In this document: positions 9,188 through 17,400 of the stretch, piece by piece
Position numbering within the stretch: position 1 is the first letter of the stretch
How the letters are laid out: every line of letters starts with the position of its first letter
NCBI RefSeq assembly: GCF_013141695.1
Contig: NZ_WHNY01000040.1
Coordinates: forward strand, 1-64,000
Direction of reading: 5' to 3'
Length of the DNA: 64,000 bases
From: Paenibacillus plantarum
Lineage (GTDB): Bacteria; Bacillota; Bacilli; Paenibacillales; NBRC-103111
Translations under genes and position numbers: made by a program
Notes under the pieces: generated by a model
What the model was told of the DNA's origin: nothing
What the model saw: only the letters and a program-made list of their open reading frames with translations
Database searches by the model: none

Positions 9188-9330
9188 TGGAATCCCCTTT
9201 TCTGCTTCGATATTATGGTCCAACTTGATGATACACATGTATATATTAGAGGTTCGCTCATCCTGCACCAAATCCTTTACGATCCTGCATGCGGAAATTG
9301 ACCACTTATTGCTTTATCATGACTTTCCGC

Positions 9331-9969
9331 TTACCAGCGTGGTTTCAACGCAATTTCCCACAGCATCTTCTTTTTGGTATATCGATCCATTTCATACTCC
9401 TCCATATGCAGGTAAGTCCATTTTTCTTTATCAAAAAATCGTTCTATCTCTTCGCGATCAAAAAACCTTCGGTAAATCCCTTCCGATTCCATTAAATAGC
9501 GATCTGTCGTTGGCATGACATTTCCCTTATTACTCATTTCATTGGTTGAATTCAACCTGCATAGTAAAATACCTTCTGTTTTCAGCACGTTATGGAGATC
9601 TCGGATGACTTCATGTGTAGTCGCTTCATCGAAATAATGAATACTGAGATCAGCAATTAGGACTTGTACAGAATCTTTTGGAAAAGGAAGACCCTCCGTC
9701 ATATCCAAACAAAGCGTTTGAATATCTGGAAGGAATGACTTCAATGTACGAATAGCCTCTTCGGAGATATCACAAGCGATTGGCGAAAGTCCGTGTTCTA
9801 CAAGATATTTGGCGTTATTACCGACACCACAACCGAGATCAACAATAAGATCTGCATCGCTTGTTGTCGATATGTATTCTTTCCAGTATTTGTCCAACCA
9901 ATTATCGAAAGTTGGTTTGAGTCCGAGCCTTTGATATGATTTATTCCAATAGTGTTCTAGTGATTTCAT
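9331..9969 (-). CDS. Class I SAM-dependent methyltransferase
   Basis: A 212-residue protein of the Methyltransf_11/25 type. Motif I is LIVDLGCGVGNNAKYL (about residues 41-56), the acidic residue of motif II lies in PIACDISEEAI, and post motif II is DLSIHYFDE. The C-terminal segment ERFFDKEKWTYLHMEEYEMDRY resembles tellurite-resistance TehB-like and related small methyltransferases. GGAGC lies about 6 nt before the ATG. The substrate is unknown. A damaged mini-ORF (9986-10106) ends 16 nt upstream on the same strand. Confidence 0.82.
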   Translation of the reverse strand: MKSLEHYWNKSYQRLGLKPTFDNWLDKYWKEYISTTSDADLIVDLGCGVGNNAKYLVEHGLSPIACDISEEAIRTLKSFLPDIQTLCLDMTEGLPFPKDSVQVLIADLSIHYFDEATTHEVIRDLHNVLKTEGILLCRLNSTNEMSNKGNVMPTTDRYLMESEGIYRRFFDREEIERFFDKEKWTYLHMEEYEMDRYTKKKMLWEIALKPRW

Positions 9970-9985
9970 TACTTTGCTCCATCAG

Positions 9986-10106
9986 TTAGTCGTTTTTCTT
10001 TCTTAACTCGCTTACGGTATATACTGCCATATATACTACTGCAACGTGCAGTAAAATCCAAGGTATGAATGATAGAATATAGCCCCCACCACCACCACTG
10101 CTACAT
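9986..10106 (-). pseudogene. Glycine-rich single-helix mini-ORF broken right after its ATG
   Basis: Reading leftward from 10102, 38 codons encode SSGGGGGYILSFIPW and then a hydrophobic helix with a basic end, ending TAA at 9986. Small Gly-rich one-helix proteins of this look (YjcZ-like) are common in spore formers. The only ATG (10106-10104) is separated from the frame by one extra T at 10103, so ATG is followed at once by TAG. No ribosome site precedes it, because a dispersed repeat copy (10107-10134) abuts it. It may be a decayed gene, a sequencing error, or chance. Confidence 0.35.
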
Positions 10107-10134
10107 ATTAAATGGAAAATCTACAGTTAAATTT
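10107..10134 (-). repeat. Dispersed AT-rich repeat, single copy (cluster A)
   Basis: Reads on the minus strand AAATTTAACTGTAG-ATTTTCCATTTAAT, matching the unit found in clusters at 32.7, 43.2 and 60.1 kb. More degraded fragments with CCCATTTATTTT and AAATTAGATG follow up to about 10300. The rest of the gap 9970-10375 holds only the broken mini-ORF and a terminator. Confidence 0.6.
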
Positions 10135-10308
10135 CACCATTCCGAAGTTTATGAAAGAATAACTGGATAACCTACATCTAATTCCGAGGTTATTCATCGA
10201 AAATACAATTATGAGGATGATTAACGACATAATTCCCATTTATTTTCATATTCCAGCGCAAATGGAGGAAATTAGATGTACCTTTTACAGCTAATGGGTT
10301 AAGAGTAT

Positions 10309-10357
10309 AAAAATAAGCCGCCCAGAAATGTAGCTCACGCTACCACTGGACAGCCCT
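10309..10357 (-). terminator. Terminator after tatA
   Basis: On the minus strand a stem built from CCAG..CTGG outside and GTAGC-GTGA-GCTAC inside is followed by TTATTTTTA, 20 nt after the tatA stop. Confidence 0.65.
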
Positions 10358-10375
10358 TTTGTTATCTCATCAAAA

Positions 10376-10561
10376 TTAATGTGTATCCTTCTGCTTATCT
10401 TTCGTCTCTTCTTCTTCCAACAAACCCTTCGTTCCTTGTCTAAACTCCTTGATGGTCGTTCCGAAAGCACGACCTAGTTGCGGAAGCTTCGTTGGTCCGA
10501 ATAAAAGTAACGCAACACCTACGATTACAATAAGACCTGGTATGCCAATTCCTGATAGCAT
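10376..10561 (-). CDS. tatA: Twin-arginine translocase subunit TatA/TatE type
   Basis: A 61-residue protein with the TatA layout: N-terminal membrane helix (GLIVIVGVALLLFGP), the FGPTKLPQLGRAFG hinge and amphipathic helix, then a charged tail ending in EEEETKDKQKDTH. TatA forms the pore through which TatC delivers folded, cofactor-loaded proteins. ATG at 10561 has AAGGG 11 nt upstream; GTG at 10573 is too close. It is the third gene after a multicopper oxidase that carries a Tat signal and a ZIP transporter, strongly suggesting a dedicated export partner. No tatC is present in the window. Confidence 0.93.
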   Translation of the reverse strand: MLSGIGIPGLIVIVGVALLLFGPTKLPQLGRAFGTTIKEFRQGTKGLLEEEETKDKQKDTH

Positions 10562-10595
10562 GTGAGTCACCACCCTTCCCCATCATTGTGAAACT

Positions 10596-11804
10596 TTAAA
10601 ATTTCACCATTAACGCAGTTACATACATGATCAAAATCCCAGCTGTTAGTCCACTGAAGTTTAACCAAGATACCGGAGATAAACCTTTTTTCTCAGATTC
10701 TTTCAGAATCATTTTCGAAATAACGTAAATGACCTGCAGAATCGCACCCGCACCGATACCGAAGAAGAGTGCAGCTAATGTATCGTTAAATATGAAGCCA
10801 CCCGCCCATGTACCTATTATAGCAGGTCCGCCGGCGATTAATGCTAATTTGACAAATGTCTTCCACGTTGGGCGATCTTTCAGCAGTGGCGCTGCAATAC
10901 CTACGCCCTCTGTAATGTTGTGTAGGGTGAAACCAATGATGAGGAAAGTCCCTAATGCTGCCTCCCCCACTGCAAAAGCAGAACCGATCGCAAGACCTTC
11001 TCCAAAATTATGAAGCCCGATGCCTGTTGCGATTTTGTTAGCTACACGTTTGCCAGCATATGTTTCACTACTTAACTTACGCTCATTTGACTGGTCGACA
11101 GCGATCAGGAATAAACAGCTCAGCAATGCACCGAACCATACTAGCCCTGAGCCTTGGAAGACGCCAGGCGCTTCAGCAGCCATCTCAAAGCCTTCGCCAA
11201 AGGTATCAATGACTAGGAAGAACAACAGACCAACGGTCAGTGCAAGAATCGCGTGCATGCCTCTAACCGAGAATCTACGAAGAAATGGATACCATAATAG
11301 GCCAAGCCCTACGGGAATTACCCCCACATAGAAACCAATTAACGCGTATTGCCAGAATAGCTTCCCATTCGCTTCAGGCGTAGCAGCAGCCACTGCCACT
11401 TCACCTACGAAAATCAATCCATTCGACGTGATGAGTTTCACTTCATGCGGATCTCCTTGAACCCACGGATATGGAATATGAATCATGCCTCGTTCGAATC
11501 TTTTTAACGTATCACTAGGTGAGAAAGAAGCATTCCAAAATGCGCCATCAACGACGACTTGAGCGATGGTTACTTCTTCTGGCCCTGAGTTCAGTACTTT
11601 CACTTGAATACCGTCATCATTTAGTGTGATTTTTTCGACATTCAAGACTTCGATCGGAGCAGCCGGTTCGTTCTCAATCCCGGTACCTACTTTGGCAATC
11701 GTTGTAATAATGGCTAATAGCAAGATCAAGGGCAGAAGGCCCCAAAGAATAGCTTTTATTTTAGAGGAAGATGTTGGCTTACTGGTTTGATTATTGATAC
11801 TCAT
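10596..11804 (-). CDS. ZIP-family metal transporter with extracytoplasmic beta domain
   Basis: Divalent metal permease of the ZIP family, 402 residues. A first membrane helix (about 16-36) leads to an extracytoplasmic, beta-rich segment of about 100 residues (48-145), then seven or so helices form the ZIP core. Metal-site motifs HNFGEG (265-270) and HNITEG (295-300) are both present; an additional acidic helix reads DTFGEGFEM (200-208). The beta segment is not part of a standard ZIP protein. The gene begins 20 nt after the multicopper oxidase and ends 34 nt before tatA. MntR-like boxes ahead of the operon point to manganese, but zinc or iron cannot be excluded. Confidence 0.85.
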   Translation of the reverse strand: MSINNQTSKPTSSSKIKAILWGLLPLILLLAIITTIAKVGTGIENEPAAPIEVLNVEKITLNDDGIQVKVLNSGPEEVTIAQVVVDGAFWNASFSPSDTLKRFERGMIHIPYPWVQGDPHEVKLITSNGLIFVGEVAVAAATPEANGKLFWQYALIGFYVGVIPVGLGLLWYPFLRRFSVRGMHAILALTVGLLFFLVIDTFGEGFEMAAEAPGVFQGSGLVWFGALLSCLFLIAVDQSNERKLSSETYAGKRVANKIATGIGLHNFGEGLAIGSAFAVGEAALGTFLIIGFTLHNITEGVGIAAPLLKDRPTWKTFVKLALIAGGPAIIGTWAGGFIFNDTLAALFFGIGAGAILQVIYVISKMILKESEKKGLSPVSWLNFSGLTAGILIMYVTALMVKF

Positions 11805-11824
11805 ATCGTACGTCGCCTCCTTTC

Positions 11825-12874
11825 TTATTCAGCAATGAAGAATCCCATCCAACCTAGTTCAGCAAATTCGCTTTGATGCGCATGAAACATGTATCTCCCA
11901 GGTAGAGGAAACACAATTTCCAGAATCCCACGTTCACCCTGGCATTGCATTATGGTATCGGTGTATGCTGGCCGAGCCTCAGGATCTGCCCCCGTTGCGT
12001 AATAGTTGAAAAAGTTCGCATGAAGATGAAAGGAATTTATTAAATCAAATTCAGTCAGATTGCTTAAGTAAATACGTACTAGCTCCCCTACCTTCACTTT
12101 AATCGGTTCCTGCTGATAGGCAAAAGCGTAACCATTCACTGTGTAGATTTCATTTTCCCCGTCGAGATCCAGGTCATAGCCATTCATCAGCATGTTGAAT
12201 TCCTTGGCAGCAGCTCTTGGCTTCTTCGGGTCAATGATGAAATTGCCATAGAGACCTTTATGGATATGTCTGGCTAAGGGAGCCACATGGCAGTGATAAA
12301 CGTGCATACCAGCTGGTTTGGCTTCAAATTCATACGTAAACGAATCCCCAGAAAGTACAGATTCAAGTCCATCCATATTCGTTGGGTGCATGCCATGAAA
12401 ATGAATGGAATGTGGATGCAAAGTCCCATTGGTAAATTTCACACGAAGGACATCGCCTTCGGTACAACGGATTGTAGGACCAGGTATCGTCCCATTGAAC
12501 GTCCAACCAGGAAACTTGATACCCTTCGCAATTTCTACATTAGCCTCATAAGCTGCGATCTCATATTCCCTAAGTGTTCTACCGTCAGGAAGCTTACTCA
12601 CTTTGCCGTAATCAAAAGCGGTCAGCGCATGTTGCGCCGCTTTGAAACCTTCTGTTACTTCGGTGCTTGGCACATAGCCATGCTTCATACCCTCATGTAA
12701 TTGTTCTTTCATCGCATGGTGAATATCATGTTTATCTTGCGCTTGTGCGATCGGTGGCCTACCGAATAACGAGGACGGATTCAATAAGGCACTCCCTATC
12801 ACTGCAAACGCTCCTGTCGTTCCTAACTTCAAAAGATTACGTCTCGATAGCTTTTTATCTGGTTTCTGAAACAT
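11825..12874 (-). CDS. Tat-exported two-domain multicopper oxidase
   Basis: Cupredoxin-type oxidase of 349 residues, short for the family and consistent with two domains. The Tat signal SRRNLLKLG lies at 10-18, with cleavage likely after PIAQAQ (about residue 46); a His-rich stretch follows (49-65). Copper ligands: HPHSIHFHG (153-161), HVYHCHVAPLARHIHKG (191-207), SFHLHANFF (281-289) and FHAHQSEFAELGWMG (330-344). The last HxH cluster lacks the usual HCH cysteine, while the first domain has HCH, so the type 1 site is in domain 1 as in nitrite-reductase-like small oxidases. Substrate is unknown; context suggests metal oxidation. AGGAGG precedes the ATG. Confidence 0.9.
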   Translation of the reverse strand: MFQKPDKKLSRRNLLKLGTTGAFAVIGSALLNPSSLFGRPPIAQAQDKHDIHHAMKEQLHEGMKHGYVPSTEVTEGFKAAQHALTAFDYGKVSKLPDGRTLREYEIAAYEANVEIAKGIKFPGWTFNGTIPGPTIRCTEGDVLRVKFTNGTLHPHSIHFHGMHPTNMDGLESVLSGDSFTYEFEAKPAGMHVYHCHVAPLARHIHKGLYGNFIIDPKKPRAAAKEFNMLMNGYDLDLDGENEIYTVNGYAFAYQQEPIKVKVGELVRIYLSNLTEFDLINSFHLHANFFNYYATGADPEARPAYTDTIMQCQGERGILEIVFPLPGRYMFHAHQSEFAELGWMGFFIAE

Positions 12875-12915
12875 CGCTATGACCTCCTATTATAAATTGC
12901 TTGTTTACAATTTTT

Positions 12916-12983
12916 TTTACCTAGGGAAACATTTTGGGTAAAAATAAAGTTTCCAGTGGGACAAAAAGTTTACCAAAGGAAAC
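12916..12983 (-). promoter_or_regulatory. Two direct repeats resembling MntR boxes
   Basis: TTTACC-TAG-GGAAAC (12916-12930) and TTTACC-AAA-GGAAAC (12969-12983) are identical outside the central three bases. Between them the same half-sites occur inverted (GGTAAA at 12937 and GTTTCC at 12949). The pattern resembles the TTTGC(C/A)-GGAAAC boxes of the manganese sensor MntR in B. subtilis. It lies 42-110 nt upstream of the oxidase start. The assignment to MntR is inference. Confidence 0.5.
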
Positions 12984-13239
12984 ACCGTGTTTTAACTATA
13001 TGCGGAATGGTCGTGAAAGTAAACCTATTTGTTAAAAAATTCTAGACAGCTCAATAAAAACTGGAGCCAATACCAGGCAGACATCTGCTTATTTCATAAA
13101 ATCATATGCGATTTCGACAAAAGTAGTCTTATTCTCATCTACGGTTTGACAAATATTTTCGCCTAGTGAATTTATAATAGAGTTAGGTTTGTTAGTGAGG
13201 TTCTTAACTATTGTGTAACCATTTGGGAGGATGATCGAC

Positions 13240-13413
13240 ATGGACGAGCAGTTTATTAAAAGATTACACACACTTAATCGTCGCGATTCATTAAGGTCTT
13301 TGCTGCTTATCGAAGGTGTTCGCCTCACTCTCAGACGTAAAAAACAAGTAAGCTTGTTCAAGAGACTTTTTAATCGCAAAAAGCAAACCATAACTGCAAA
13401 AGGGTGGAAATAA
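13240..13413 (+). CDS. Small basic hypothetical protein
   Basis: Not recognised; 57 residues, strongly basic (net positive, with RRKKQ and NRKKQ clusters), no membrane helix. The ATG at 13240 has GGGAGG 9 nt upstream; the in-frame ATG at 13231 abuts it. TTGACA (13146) and TATAAT (13173) stand upstream but 21 nt apart, longer than ideal, so the promoter is uncertain. A 100-residue minus-strand frame overlaps it, but that frame lacks a ribosome site. Could be a nucleic-acid-binding or host-specific small protein. Confidence 0.55.
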   Translation: MDEQFIKRLHTLNRRDSLRSLLLIEGVRLTLRRKKQVSLFKRLFNRKKQTITAKGWK

Positions 13414-13510
13414 CGAACAGAATGATAAATGATAGGGTATTTCTCGCTTAACGCGCCCTTTTATAGTAGAATGATGACTCAGCTACATGAAATGGATACG
13501 GGGTGTAGGA

Positions 13511-13825
13511 ATGGCCATTAGCTTTACGAAAACAATTGTTATACAGTTAACAAAAGAAATTGCTGACCTTGAAAGCAAACAGGTCAACGCGAAGAAAAAG
13601 AAAGAACAAGCCCAAGCCAAAATTAATCAGATTCAGCGAGATATGAAATTAAGCCAGTCACACAGTGATTTGAGCAGCAAAATGTCACGCGTGAATAAAT
13701 TGAACGAAGAGATTAAGACTTGTGATCGACTACAAAGAGACATCGCAAAAGAGTTAGTAGCCAAGAAAGCTGCTTTGAAGTTGAATCTCGCTAAAGCGAC
13801 TCCGCAGGATGAATCCTCATCGTGA
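13511..13825 (+). CDS. Coiled-coil hypothetical protein
   Basis: Not recognised; 104 residues. Nearly the whole chain (about 10-95) is a charged heptad-rich helix with KEIADLESKQ, KKKKEQAQAK and a second helix after an SQSHSDLSSK turn, so a two-helix hairpin or dimeric coiled coil is likely. No signal peptide. Start ATG at 13511 is preceded by GGGGTG; an upstream in-frame ATG at 13487 lacks a site. Ends at a shared terminator. Function cannot be inferred. Confidence 0.65.
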   Translation: MAISFTKTIVIQLTKEIADLESKQVNAKKKKEQAQAKINQIQRDMKLSQSHSDLSSKMSRVNKLNEEIKTCDRLQRDIAKELVAKKAALKLNLAKATPQDESSS

Positions 13826-13838
13826 TGGAATGCAAAGC

Positions 13839-13869
13839 AAAACACCGCCCTGGTTAGGAGCGGTGTTTT
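13839..13869. terminator. Bidirectional terminator between convergent genes
   Basis: AAAACACCGC / GCGGTGTTTT forms a 10-bp stem with T runs on both strands, between the coiled-coil gene (plus) and the CapA-like gene (minus). Confidence 0.85.
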
Positions 13870-13876
13870 TGATTTC

Positions 13877-15076
13877 TCACATTGATGACTTAATGACCAG
13901 TTCGGGCATATTCGATCTCATATGTTTTATTATCATTTCATAGTGAGTTTTAGCATGAATGAGTTGTTCATTGGTTAACCTATCCATTGCAATAATTTGA
14001 AAATGACGTCCTTGCTGGCTATACGTGTAGGTTGGAAGAAAGCCGGGTTTCATGAGCTCAATCTTAGTGGTATTCTCTTTGGTGGTTTTCAACACGTCAA
14101 TGGTTGCCATGCCACCTATTTGCTTATATAAGTTGATTTGAGCGGATAGAAAGTTGCCCAGCGAATAAACAACAAAGGCTCGATGCCCTTGCTCCCCTTC
14201 TACCCAAGCAGGCGGTTGTAAGACATGCGGATGGTTCCCAATGATGATATGAACCCCCATGTTGGCTAGCTTTTGAGCAAGACTTGTCTGACTGGCATCC
14301 GGAAATCGTTGATATTCGTTCCCCCAATGGAGTGCAACCACAATGACATCCGACAATTGTTTGGCTTGTTCCACATCCGTACGAATTTGCGAATCATCGA
14401 TCCGATTGACCAAGAACGGCTTACCCTTCGGTGTTGATATCCCATTCGTCCCGTAGGTGTAACTTAAGAAGGAGAACGTGATCTCATTTCGCTTGACCGT
14501 CCGTATATGTTCCCGATCGTTCTGGGATTTAAATGCACCCGTGTAGGGAATCCCAAGGGTATCCCAATAGGTGAGCGCGCTTTGAATGACCTTCTCGCCT
14601 CGGTCTAGTGCATGATTATTGGCAACCGTAACAATGTCCACCCCTGCTACTTTCAGAGCATCTCCAATTTCGTGAGGGCTGTTAAATGCAGGGTACGTGG
14701 ATAGACTCAGCTCCTTGCCACCAATCATCGTTTCTTGATTAGCAACAAGAATATCTGGTGCTTGTAATAAGCTCGATACCCCCGCGAAAATGTGATTAAA
14801 ATTATACGTCCCATCTTTCTGCTTAGCATCGATATAAACTTTATCATGGATGAGGATATCCCCGATTGCAGCAAGCGTCACCTGAGAGACTTTGCTTTCT
14901 GATGCTGCTTGTTCCTTTGGAGTCGAATGATAGGGCTGTATCGGTGGAGAAGATATCTGGACAAAAGGGGTGACTTGCTTCGCTTCCATGTTTGGATCTT
15001 TGGGCGTAGCCGTACTTCCTAAGCATCCGCTTGCCAATAAGAATGTCGAAACAATCGCAGCAGTTCGCTTTAACAC
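13877..15076 (-). CDS. CapA family lipoprotein (metallophosphatase fold)
   Basis: Extracytoplasmic lipoprotein of 399 residues of the PGA_cap/CapA family, related to poly-gamma-glutamate capsule proteins. The lipobox is LASGC (Cys18). Fold motifs: AAIGDILIHD near residue 70, ANQETMIGG, TVANNHALDRGE with the conserved asparagine-histidine pair, ALHWGNEY, and IIIGNHPHVLQP. These are the metal-site residues of calcineurin-like phosphoesterases. GTG start with GGAGC 10 nt upstream. No capB/capC partner is nearby, so capsule synthesis is not supported; many spore formers carry such lone copies. Confidence 0.85.
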   Translation of the reverse strand: MLKRTAAIVSTFLLASGCLGSTATPKDPNMEAKQVTPFVQISSPPIQPYHSTPKEQAASESKVSQVTLAAIGDILIHDKVYIDAKQKDGTYNFNHIFAGVSSLLQAPDILVANQETMIGGKELSLSTYPAFNSPHEIGDALKVAGVDIVTVANNHALDRGEKVIQSALTYWDTLGIPYTGAFKSQNDREHIRTVKRNEITFSFLSYTYGTNGISTPKGKPFLVNRIDDSQIRTDVEQAKQLSDVIVVALHWGNEYQRFPDASQTSLAQKLANMGVHIIIGNHPHVLQPPAWVEGEQGHRAFVVYSLGNFLSAQINLYKQIGGMATIDVLKTTKENTTKIELMKPGFLPTYTYSQQGRHFQIIAMDRLTNEQLIHAKTHYEMIIKHMRSNMPELVIKSSM

Positions 15077-15208
15077 GACAAACCAGCTCCTTAAAGGTCA
15101 AACCTGTATTGCCCAGTAGTATTCCCCCTAAGAAAATCTCTCATGAATGAGGATTTTTACCAATTCATTATTGAACATTTTAATTAACAGCATTAATGAT
15201 TAATGTCA

Positions 15209-16921
15209 TTAAATTTCATTAGGAGCTTGTAAACCGATCAGTTTCAAGCCATTACGCAACGTAATTTGAACGCATTGGACCAGTGCTAGTCGTGCTTCAC
15301 GTACATGTACATCCTCTACTAGGATATAACAAGCGTGGTAAAAACGATTAAACGCTTGAGCGAGATCAATGAGATAACGCGATACGATCGAAGGCTCCAG
15401 CTTTACCATGGCCTGCTCTACTCTTTCCGGAAATAAATAGAGCATTTTCACAACCGCCATGGCCTCTTTATTTTGCAAATTGGCACCGTCTACCTCGTAT
15501 GTTTCCTTCGCATGCCAGTCAGACGATATCGCTTTCTTCAACACACTGCATGTTCTTGCATAGGTGTACTGCACGTAGGGCCCCGTTTCACCATCGAAAT
15601 TAAGAGCTTCCTCCCACGAAAAATCAATATCTTTAATTCGATTTGCACTCAAATCATTAAATATGACGGCTCCAATCCCAACCTGCTCAGCAACTATAGC
15701 TTTATTCGCCAAGTTTGGATTTCTTGCTTCGATGACTTCCCTTATTTTCTGAATAGATTGTTCCAGCACGTTCTCCAGTCTAATCACATTCCCCTTACGT
15801 GTCGACAAGCTTCCCCCTTCAATGCTCACACGGCCAAATGCGACATGCTCAAGTTTGGAGGACCACGTATAACCCATTAATTCAACAACCTTAAACAACT
15901 GCTGAAAATGAAGATTTTGAGCATAATCCGTCACATAGATCAATTTCTCAAATGCGTAATTATCCGCTCTATATATAGCTGCCGATAGGTCACGCGTATG
16001 ATACAGGGAGCTGCCATCTTTCTTCAGCATTAATGCTGGTGCCATGCCATAGGCATCTAACCTTACTAATAAAGCACCCTCATCTACTTCCACAAGCTGC
16101 TTCTCCTTCAGCTCCTGAATGACAGGCTCCATCTTGTCATTGTAGAAGCTTTCCCCCTGAAAAGTGTCGAATTGAACACCTAACAGCTTATAAATCTTCT
16201 GAAATTCATTGAGGCTTATCTCCACAAACCACTGCCACAAAGCTAGTGCGTCTTGATCACCGTGCTCCATTTTCGTAAACCAAGATCTAGCTTGATCTTC
16301 TAATGTTGGGTCTTGCTCAGCCTCCTCATGAAATTTCACATACAGATCGAGAAGCTCATCGATAGCTCTCTCGTTTACAGCCTCCTTGCTACCCCACAGT
16401 TGGTAGGCAACAATCAGCTTCCCGAATTGTGTTCCCCAATCGCCTAAATGGTTAATCCCCACGCAATTGTATCCAAGAAAAGCGTGGATATGATATAACG
16501 CATTACCGATTACCGTGGATCTTAAATGACCAACATGGAAGGGCTTCGCGATATTCGGCGAGGAATAGTCGATCACCACCGTCTTGCCTTGACCCAACTT
16601 CTGAGATCCATAGCGTTCTCCAGCTTGGCTGATATGATCAATAAGAGACTCAGCAAACGTAGACTTCTTGAGAAAAATGTTTAGATACCCGGAAACGGCA
16701 TTCATCTCGTCGATGTGCTCGTCTTCTAGGGCTGTTTTTAACTCTTCAGCAATGACTTGTGGTGATTTACTAAGGGTCTTACTTAGTCGGAAGCAGGGTA
16801 AAGATAGATCCCCTTGATCCGGATTCGCTGGGTATTCCATCCATGCCATAATGTCCTGGGCCTCGAAACCAGTAAGTAACGATGTGATTTTCCCTGCAAA
16901 ATAAAGCTTATAATTTAACAT
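15209..16921 (-). CDS. argS: Arginyl-tRNA synthetase under T-box control
   Basis: Class I aminoacyl-tRNA synthetase charging tRNA-Arg. Visible: the N-terminal additional domain (about 1-100), the HIGH-type signature in SPNIAKPFHVGHLRSTVIG (around 115-133), the KMSKS-equivalent loop in FGRVSIEGGSLSTRKGNVI, and the DALR anticodon-binding domain at the C terminus. Length 570 is normal. The C terminus ends GLQAPNEI rather than the common ...PERM, and T-box control is typical of regulated copies, so this may be the second ArgS. AGGAGAG precedes the ATG. Confidence 0.93.
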   Translation of the reverse strand: MLNYKLYFAGKITSLLTGFEAQDIMAWMEYPANPDQGDLSLPCFRLSKTLSKSPQVIAEELKTALEDEHIDEMNAVSGYLNIFLKKSTFAESLIDHISQAGERYGSQKLGQGKTVVIDYSSPNIAKPFHVGHLRSTVIGNALYHIHAFLGYNCVGINHLGDWGTQFGKLIVAYQLWGSKEAVNERAIDELLDLYVKFHEEAEQDPTLEDQARSWFTKMEHGDQDALALWQWFVEISLNEFQKIYKLLGVQFDTFQGESFYNDKMEPVIQELKEKQLVEVDEGALLVRLDAYGMAPALMLKKDGSSLYHTRDLSAAIYRADNYAFEKLIYVTDYAQNLHFQQLFKVVELMGYTWSSKLEHVAFGRVSIEGGSLSTRKGNVIRLENVLEQSIQKIREVIEARNPNLANKAIVAEQVGIGAVIFNDLSANRIKDIDFSWEEALNFDGETGPYVQYTYARTCSVLKKAISSDWHAKETYEVDGANLQNKEAMAVVKMLYLFPERVEQAMVKLEPSIVSRYLIDLAQAFNRFYHACYILVEDVHVREARLALVQCVQITLRNGLKLIGLQAPNEI

Positions 16922-16943
16922 AGCGTGTCTCTCCTATCTTTTT

Positions 16944-17215
16944 CTAGAAAATATAAAAAGCCCCCGTCTCTATAAAAGAGACGAGAGCTGAAACATTCCC
17001 GCGGTACCACTCTAAGTGTTAAACCTCTGGTTTAACCCCTCTGTTTCGTAACGGTCGTAAGACCGGATTTACCTACTCCCATTTTCGGCAAACCATTTCC
17101 TGGGTCCGTTTCATTCTTAACATCCGTACCGGCTTACACTGACCCGGCTCGCTGTGACTGTCTGTTAGGAATTACTGTCCCATTCATTAATATTTCGATA
17201 TGAATTTTTCAATAT
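16944..17215 (-). promoter_or_regulatory. T-box riboswitch leader of argS
   Basis: On the minus strand the T-box sequence AGAGTGGTACCGCGG is present (17000-17013 region), followed by the terminator stem CGTCTCT/AGAGACG (16965-16982) and a T run just before argS. Upstream lies a long structured stem I region. Uncharged tRNA binding would disrupt the terminator. A CGG arginine codon followed by A occurs at 17106-17108 and could be the specifier, but I could not fold stem I with certainty. Confidence 0.92.
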
Positions 17216-17242
17216 CTTACAAGGGATCCAAGGGAATGTCAA
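17214..17242 (-). promoter_or_regulatory. Promoter of the argS T-box transcript
   Basis: TTGACA (17237-17242 on the minus strand) and TAAGAT (17214-17219) with a 17-nt spacer. Confidence 0.7.
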
Positions 17243-17352
17243 GCCCATATTCGTCGACATACACTGAGCTTGAAGGTTACAGGCGTGTACGAATATCCGA
17301 AGATCCATAACTTGTTGCCAAAAAAATTAGACTTCTTCCCCTTTCAAAGCAT

Positions 17353-17364
17353 TTACAATTGTAA
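17353..17364. promoter_or_regulatory. Perfect 12-bp palindrome TTACAATTGTAA
   Basis: Lies 16 nt upstream of the GAGGAGGG ribosome site of the next mini-gene. It contains TACANNTGTA, the core of CopY/BlaI-type operators. Operator function is inference. Confidence 0.35.
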
Positions 17365-17400
17365 CCATACTGCATCAGAGGAGGGAAGATAATAATTAAA

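Noticed and set aside
9081..9518. A 145-residue plus-strand frame
   Set aside because: Antisense to two well-supported minus-strand genes and without a ribosome site.
13146..13178. Promoter TTGACA...TATAAT for the gene at 13240
   Set aside because: Spacer is 21 nt, longer than a sigma-A promoter normally tolerates, so it is not listed as a feature.
13089..13391. A 100-residue frame on the minus strand
   Set aside because: No ribosome site; it overlaps the plus-strand gene at 13240 that has GGGAGG at correct spacing.
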